A stretch of DNA of 64,000 bases from Candidatus Viridilinea mediisalina (GTDB taxonomy: Bacteria; Chloroflexota; Chloroflexia; Chloroflexales; Chloroflexaceae). Location of the stretch: positions 28,199 to 92,198 of the forward strand of contig NZ_NQWI01000008.1 of NCBI RefSeq assembly GCF_002532535.1. Direction: 5' to 3'. This document shows, piece by piece, positions 61,478-64,000 of the stretch. The translations under genes were made by a program, and so were the position numbers. Every line of letters starts with the position of its first letter. Position 1 is the first letter of the stretch. A model generated the notes under the pieces. The model was not told where the DNA came from and did not search any database. It saw only the letters and a list, made by a program, of their open reading frames with translations.

Positions 61478-62847
61478 GTATCGATCAGCGTAATCGTCCC
61501 CTGCCAATCACCTTTCGTGAGGCGCTGTTGCGCCCGGTGACAGCAACGCTCCGTGCGGGCGAGTGCTGTTCGATCATTGGCGTTACGGGCGTCGGCAAGA
61601 CCAATCTGGCCCGTTTTTTGCAGCGACGTGATGTGCAGACCCACTACTGGGGCGATGAGTTGGTCTGGGTGTTGTTGCTTGATAGCAATGCCCTAAACCT
61701 GGGTAAGCGCCCAGACGAGTTTGCGGTGCTGGAACTGATGATCCACCGTTTGATCTGCGAAGCGGAGGGCAGCGGTTTACCGCGTGAGTTTGTGGCCGAA
61801 CTGGATCGGCTCCACAGTACTCTGCTTGCTCAACCGGATGAATTGTTGGCATTCCGCTACCTTGAACGGATCATTGGACGGCTCTGCAAACAGTATAGTA
61901 GGCAATTGGTGATCGTTTTTGATCAGTTTGAAGCGATCTGGCAACGGCTTGCGCCGCGCCTCTTTCTAAACCTGCGCTACCTACGCGACGAATTCAAATA
62001 CCATGTGGTCTATTTGACCATGACACGCGAACGGCTAGCCGCAGCGCGCCAGCGGGTCTATGATGATTGTGTCGAGGTGGAGAGCTTCTGGGAGATGTTT
62101 GATCCGCATGTCTTTGGCTTGGGCATGTATGCAGAAGCGGATGCGCTTGAGATGTTCGAGCGCATCGAGTTGCGCCACGGGCAGCAATTTCCTGCCGAGC
62201 TACGCGAGGCGGTACTCAGGTTGAGTGGGCGTCACCCGTCGCTCCTCCGCACCCTCACCTGGAGCCTTGTGCGTGAGGGTACCAATGATCATGATTGCGC
62301 TGCCCTAGTGCGTCGTCCAGCCTTGGCAGCCGAGTGCGCCAAGCTCTGGGCCGACCTGCTACCCGAAGAGCAGCGGCTGGTGCGTCAGTTGGTGCAGGGC
62401 CGTTTGGCCCTCAGCGAGCAGGATGGGGCCAGCCTGTATGAACTGCAACTGAAAGAAATACTCACAAGCGCCAATCCGCCAGAACTTTTCGCGCCGCTCT
62501 TTGCGAGCTACGTGCAGCAACAGGCCAGCGATGAGGCGAGTGGGGTCACGATAGATCTGCGGCAGCGCCAGGTGTTGGTGGATGGCCAGCCACTTCAGGG
62601 CTCACTGAGTCCGTTAGAGTTCAGCCTGCTGGAGCATCTAGCCCGGCGAGCGGGGCAAGTCTGCCGCCGCGACGAGATTTTGGTGGCGCTCTACCCCGGA
62701 GAACACCTTGAGGTGAACGACGAGCGCATTGATACCCTGTTGCGGCGGCTACGCGAAGCGCTCGGTGAAGACGGACGCAACCCGCGCCATCTCTTCACTC
62801 ATCGTAGCGTAGGCATCCGTTTGGCACAGGGACGAGTGTGTGAGTAA
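61474..62847 (+). CDS. P-loop ATPase with C-terminal winged helix
   Basis: 457-aa STAND/AAA-like ATPase. Walker A is IIGVTGVGKTNLARFL (residues ~34-50) and Walker B is LVIVFDQFEAIW. A helical region to ~350 is followed by an OmpR-type DNA-binding domain: VTIDLRQRQVLVDGQPLQGS, LSPLEFSLLEHLARRAGQVC, RRDEILVALYPGEHLEVNDE and RRLREALGEDGRNPRHLF. The end is RSVGIRLAQGRVCE. The protein could be a nucleotide-gated transcription factor. The stop codon TAA overlaps the start of an ATACCAAT element. Confidence 0.87.
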   Translation: MSIDQRNRPLPITFREALLRPVTATLRAGECCSIIGVTGVGKTNLARFLQRRDVQTHYWGDELVWVLLLDSNALNLGKRPDEFAVLELMIHRLICEAEGSGLPREFVAELDRLHSTLLAQPDELLAFRYLERIIGRLCKQYSRQLVIVFDQFEAIWQRLAPRLFLNLRYLRDEFKYHVVYLTMTRERLAAARQRVYDDCVEVESFWEMFDPHVFGLGMYAEADALEMFERIELRHGQQFPAELREAVLRLSGRHPSLLRTLTWSLVREGTNDHDCAALVRRPALAAECAKLWADLLPEEQRLVRQLVQGRLALSEQDGASLYELQLKEILTSANPPELFAPLFASYVQQQASDEASGVTIDLRQRQVLVDGQPLQGSLSPLEFSLLEHLARRAGQVCRRDEILVALYPGEHLEVNDERIDTLLRRLREALGEDGRNPRHLFTHRSVGIRLAQGRVCE

Positions 62848-62990
62848 TACCAAATCCGATAGCCGATAGCCGATAGCTGAAAGCCGGACATGGCGTCTCA
62901 ATGCGCTTGAATGTCATTATGCATGCGGCCTGTTCAATGGTAATTGGTATTCGCCCTCCCCGAACCCCTCCCACGATCCTAAAAGACTAT
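62847..62990. repeat. ATACCAAT element, inverse copy 7, plus short repeat
   Basis: 62847-62951 closely matches the copy at 24872 (ATACCAAATCCGATAGCCGA, CCGATAG x3, GACATGGCGTCTCAATGCGC, AATGGTAATTGGTAT). 62952-62990 matches the post-gatB repeat (CGCCCTCCCCGAA...CACGATCCT...AAAGACTATAG). Confidence 0.9.
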
Positions 62991-64000
62991 AGCGGCTTTG
63001 GTTCAATTGCGCCGCCGGCATAGTAGGCCAGGGCAAAATTATCGGACTCACTGAAATTGAAGCTGGGATGCTGCCGTTTTTCAGTCCGTTCAGGCACAAC
63101 CCGCCCAACATACATGGCCACATCAGCAAGATAGGCATAGCCATCCGCTTTCGATGCGCCATGACCAGCGAGTGCTTCGAGCAAGGCTTGGGTAAAAAAG
63201 CTATAGGGCTTGCCCGCGTATGAGAACTCGTCGCGGTGTGAAGAGGCGATGACGGCGCGCCCTGAACCCTGGGCGAGCTTGTCGAGTTCAGGCAGCAGGG
63301 GAGTGGGCTTGAGGCCCGCTTGCTTGATGGTGGTGAACGCGCCCGCATGGCAGCAATCGAGCAGCAGGAGCAGGCGACTGGCCCGAATTGCTTGGAGGCG
63401 CTCACTGAATTCTTGACCGGAGAGCGCAGTGGTGGCGAGACTACTGATCTGGTAGCCGTAGGGCAAGAGGAACGAAGCGGGCTCACCGACACCGTGGCCA
63501 GAAAAGTAGACCGTGATGATCGCCTGGGGATCGTGCTGGGCCACGGTAGCAAGTTGAGCAAGGGCATCGAGGATCGCACGGCGCGTCGCCTTGGGGCCGG
63601 TAAGGAGCGTCACCTGCTGCGGGGGATAGGCGCAGCGTTGCGGGTCGGTAAGGGTATTGTAGAGCCCTTGGGCATCCTGGATGGTATTGGGCAGATCACC
63701 GCCGACGCCGATGAGCAGGGCGTGGGCGGCGCCGGGGGTGAAGGGAGTAGGCGTTAGCTTCCGTGGCGGCGGCGGCGTTGACACTGCCACGGAAGCGGGC
63801 TTAGGGTTTCGCCACTGGACCTCCGGCCAGCGTGTGGGGGGCCAGGATGAACCTGGACTCCAACGATCCAGACGCTTGCAGATCAGCGCGGCTAACAGCA
63901 GCGTATGCTGGTAGCGCGTGGGATCTTGGGCGGGTTGCAGACGACTCAGCACAAAGAGGTGATTAAGCAGCATTGACCAGAGGTATTCGCGGCGATCTTG
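62987..64000 (-). CDS. Caspase-like protease (N-terminus beyond window)
   Basis: Partial: the frame is open to base 64000, with ~337 residues visible. The first ~90 residues are helical then Pro-rich (STPPPPRKLTPTPFTPGAAH). The caspase (C14) domain follows: AHALLIGVGGDLPNTIQDAQ, catalytic His in VYFSGHGVGEPASFLLPYG, catalytic Cys in LLLLLDCCHAGAFTT and VIASSHRDEFSYAGKPYSFF. Bacterial caspase-like proteins act in stress or defence. It converges on the NUDIX/ATPase pair across a 140-bp repeat gap. Confidence 0.88.
   Translation of the reverse strand, partial: QDRREYLWSMLLNHLFVLSRLQPAQDPTRYQHTLLLAALICKRLDRWSPGSSWPPTRWPEVQWRNPKPASVAVSTPPPPRKLTPTPFTPGAAHALLIGVGGDLPNTIQDAQGLYNTLTDPQRCAYPPQQVTLLTGPKATRRAILDALAQLATVAQHDPQAIITVYFSGHGVGEPASFLLPYGYQISSLATTALSGQEFSERLQAIRASRLLLLLDCCHAGAFTTIKQAGLKPTPLLPELDKLAQGSGRAVIASSHRDEFSYAGKPYSFFTQALLEALAGHGASKADGYAYLADVAMYVGRVVPERTEKRQHPSFNFSESDNFALAYYAGGAIEPKPL

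Noticed and set aside
1..64000. tRNA or rRNA genes
   Set aside because: No cloverleaf with TTCGA-type arm or rRNA-conserved block was recognised by eye in any gap; a tRNAscan run would settle it.

Overview
The window looks like chromosomal DNA of a Chloroflexota bacterium, most likely class Chloroflexia (Chloroflexales/Oscillochloris-Chloroploca-like). This is inferred from gene content and style: paired Agl23-type glycosyltransferases, an exported protein ending in a YLPLV-type tail, F420 biosynthesis genes, AapJQMP amino acid transport, a variant-J-domain chaperone cluster, and intergenic regions packed with short satellite arrays and MITE-like repeats. No rRNA, tRNA, CRISPR, transposase, phage gene or photosynthesis gene was recognised, so the assignment below phylum is tentative.

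Layout. 1-6450 (+): TPR protein (cut by the window edge), J-domain protein, GrpE, DnaK and a sigma54-type response regulator. 6510-18890 (-): HtrA protease, a TIGR01777 epimerase, a polytopic membrane protein whose 3' end runs into a PfkB-kinase remnant, threonine aldolase, a PAS-GAF-HD-GYP sensor, a thioredoxin-like lipoprotein and an FtsX-type permease. 19010-19764 (-): HepT/MntA toxin-antitoxin pair. 20177-25907: MTA phosphorylase, CofE and an FbiB-like nitroreductase (+), an AEC carrier (-), YigZ, a receiver-only regulator and a small membrane protein (+). 26080-38301: TDT-like membrane protein, GT2 glycosyltransferase (-), Old Yellow Enzyme, TgpA-like transglutaminase (-, overlapping the OYE tail to tail), PAS-STAS protein, GatB, an orphan metal-ABC ATPase (-), a small ScdA_N-like protein (-) and acyl-CoA dehydrogenase. 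38989-42834: coiled-coil protein, Rex (-) with an evident operator/promoter, and a divergent clostripain-like protein lacking catalytic residues. 42996-47926 (-): aapJQMP transporter. 48268-52776: unknown protein (-), class A beta-lactamase-fold lipoprotein (-), ClpS (-) and a B12-binding radical SAM protein (+). 53040-59967 (+): two Agl23-like proteins, the second fused to an NHL propeller, then a degenerate phosphotransferase-fold protein. 60303-62847 (+): small membrane protein, NUDIX protein and a P-loop ATPase with winged helix, facing a caspase-like protease (-) cut by the right edge.

The most unusual content lies between genes. At least five non-coding families recur: (i) ~105-bp elements bounded by ATACCAAT / ATTGGTAT-like ends with a 7-bp satellite inside; (ii) 148-bp elements with TGTTAGCGCGAAAAAG terminal inverted repeats; (iii) elements ending GGATGGTTCGTGG and CCTCACGCATCC with an 8-bp satellite core; (iv) perfect 35-47-bp hairpins with a GGCGGC/GCCGCC core whose outer arms differ between copies yet always pair; (v) elements built on TAGTCGGC / GCCGACTA. 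Several copies have entered genes: one lies in frame inside the clostripain-like gene, one supplies the stop codon of the beta-lactamase-like gene, and a heptamer satellite seems to have replaced the end of the response-regulator HTH.

Functionally the window combines proteostasis (DnaK system, HtrA, ClpS), redox control (Rex, OYE, F420), envelope glycosylation (Agl23 pair, GT2), nutrient uptake (Aap) and signalling (response regulators, PAS-STAS, HD-GYP).
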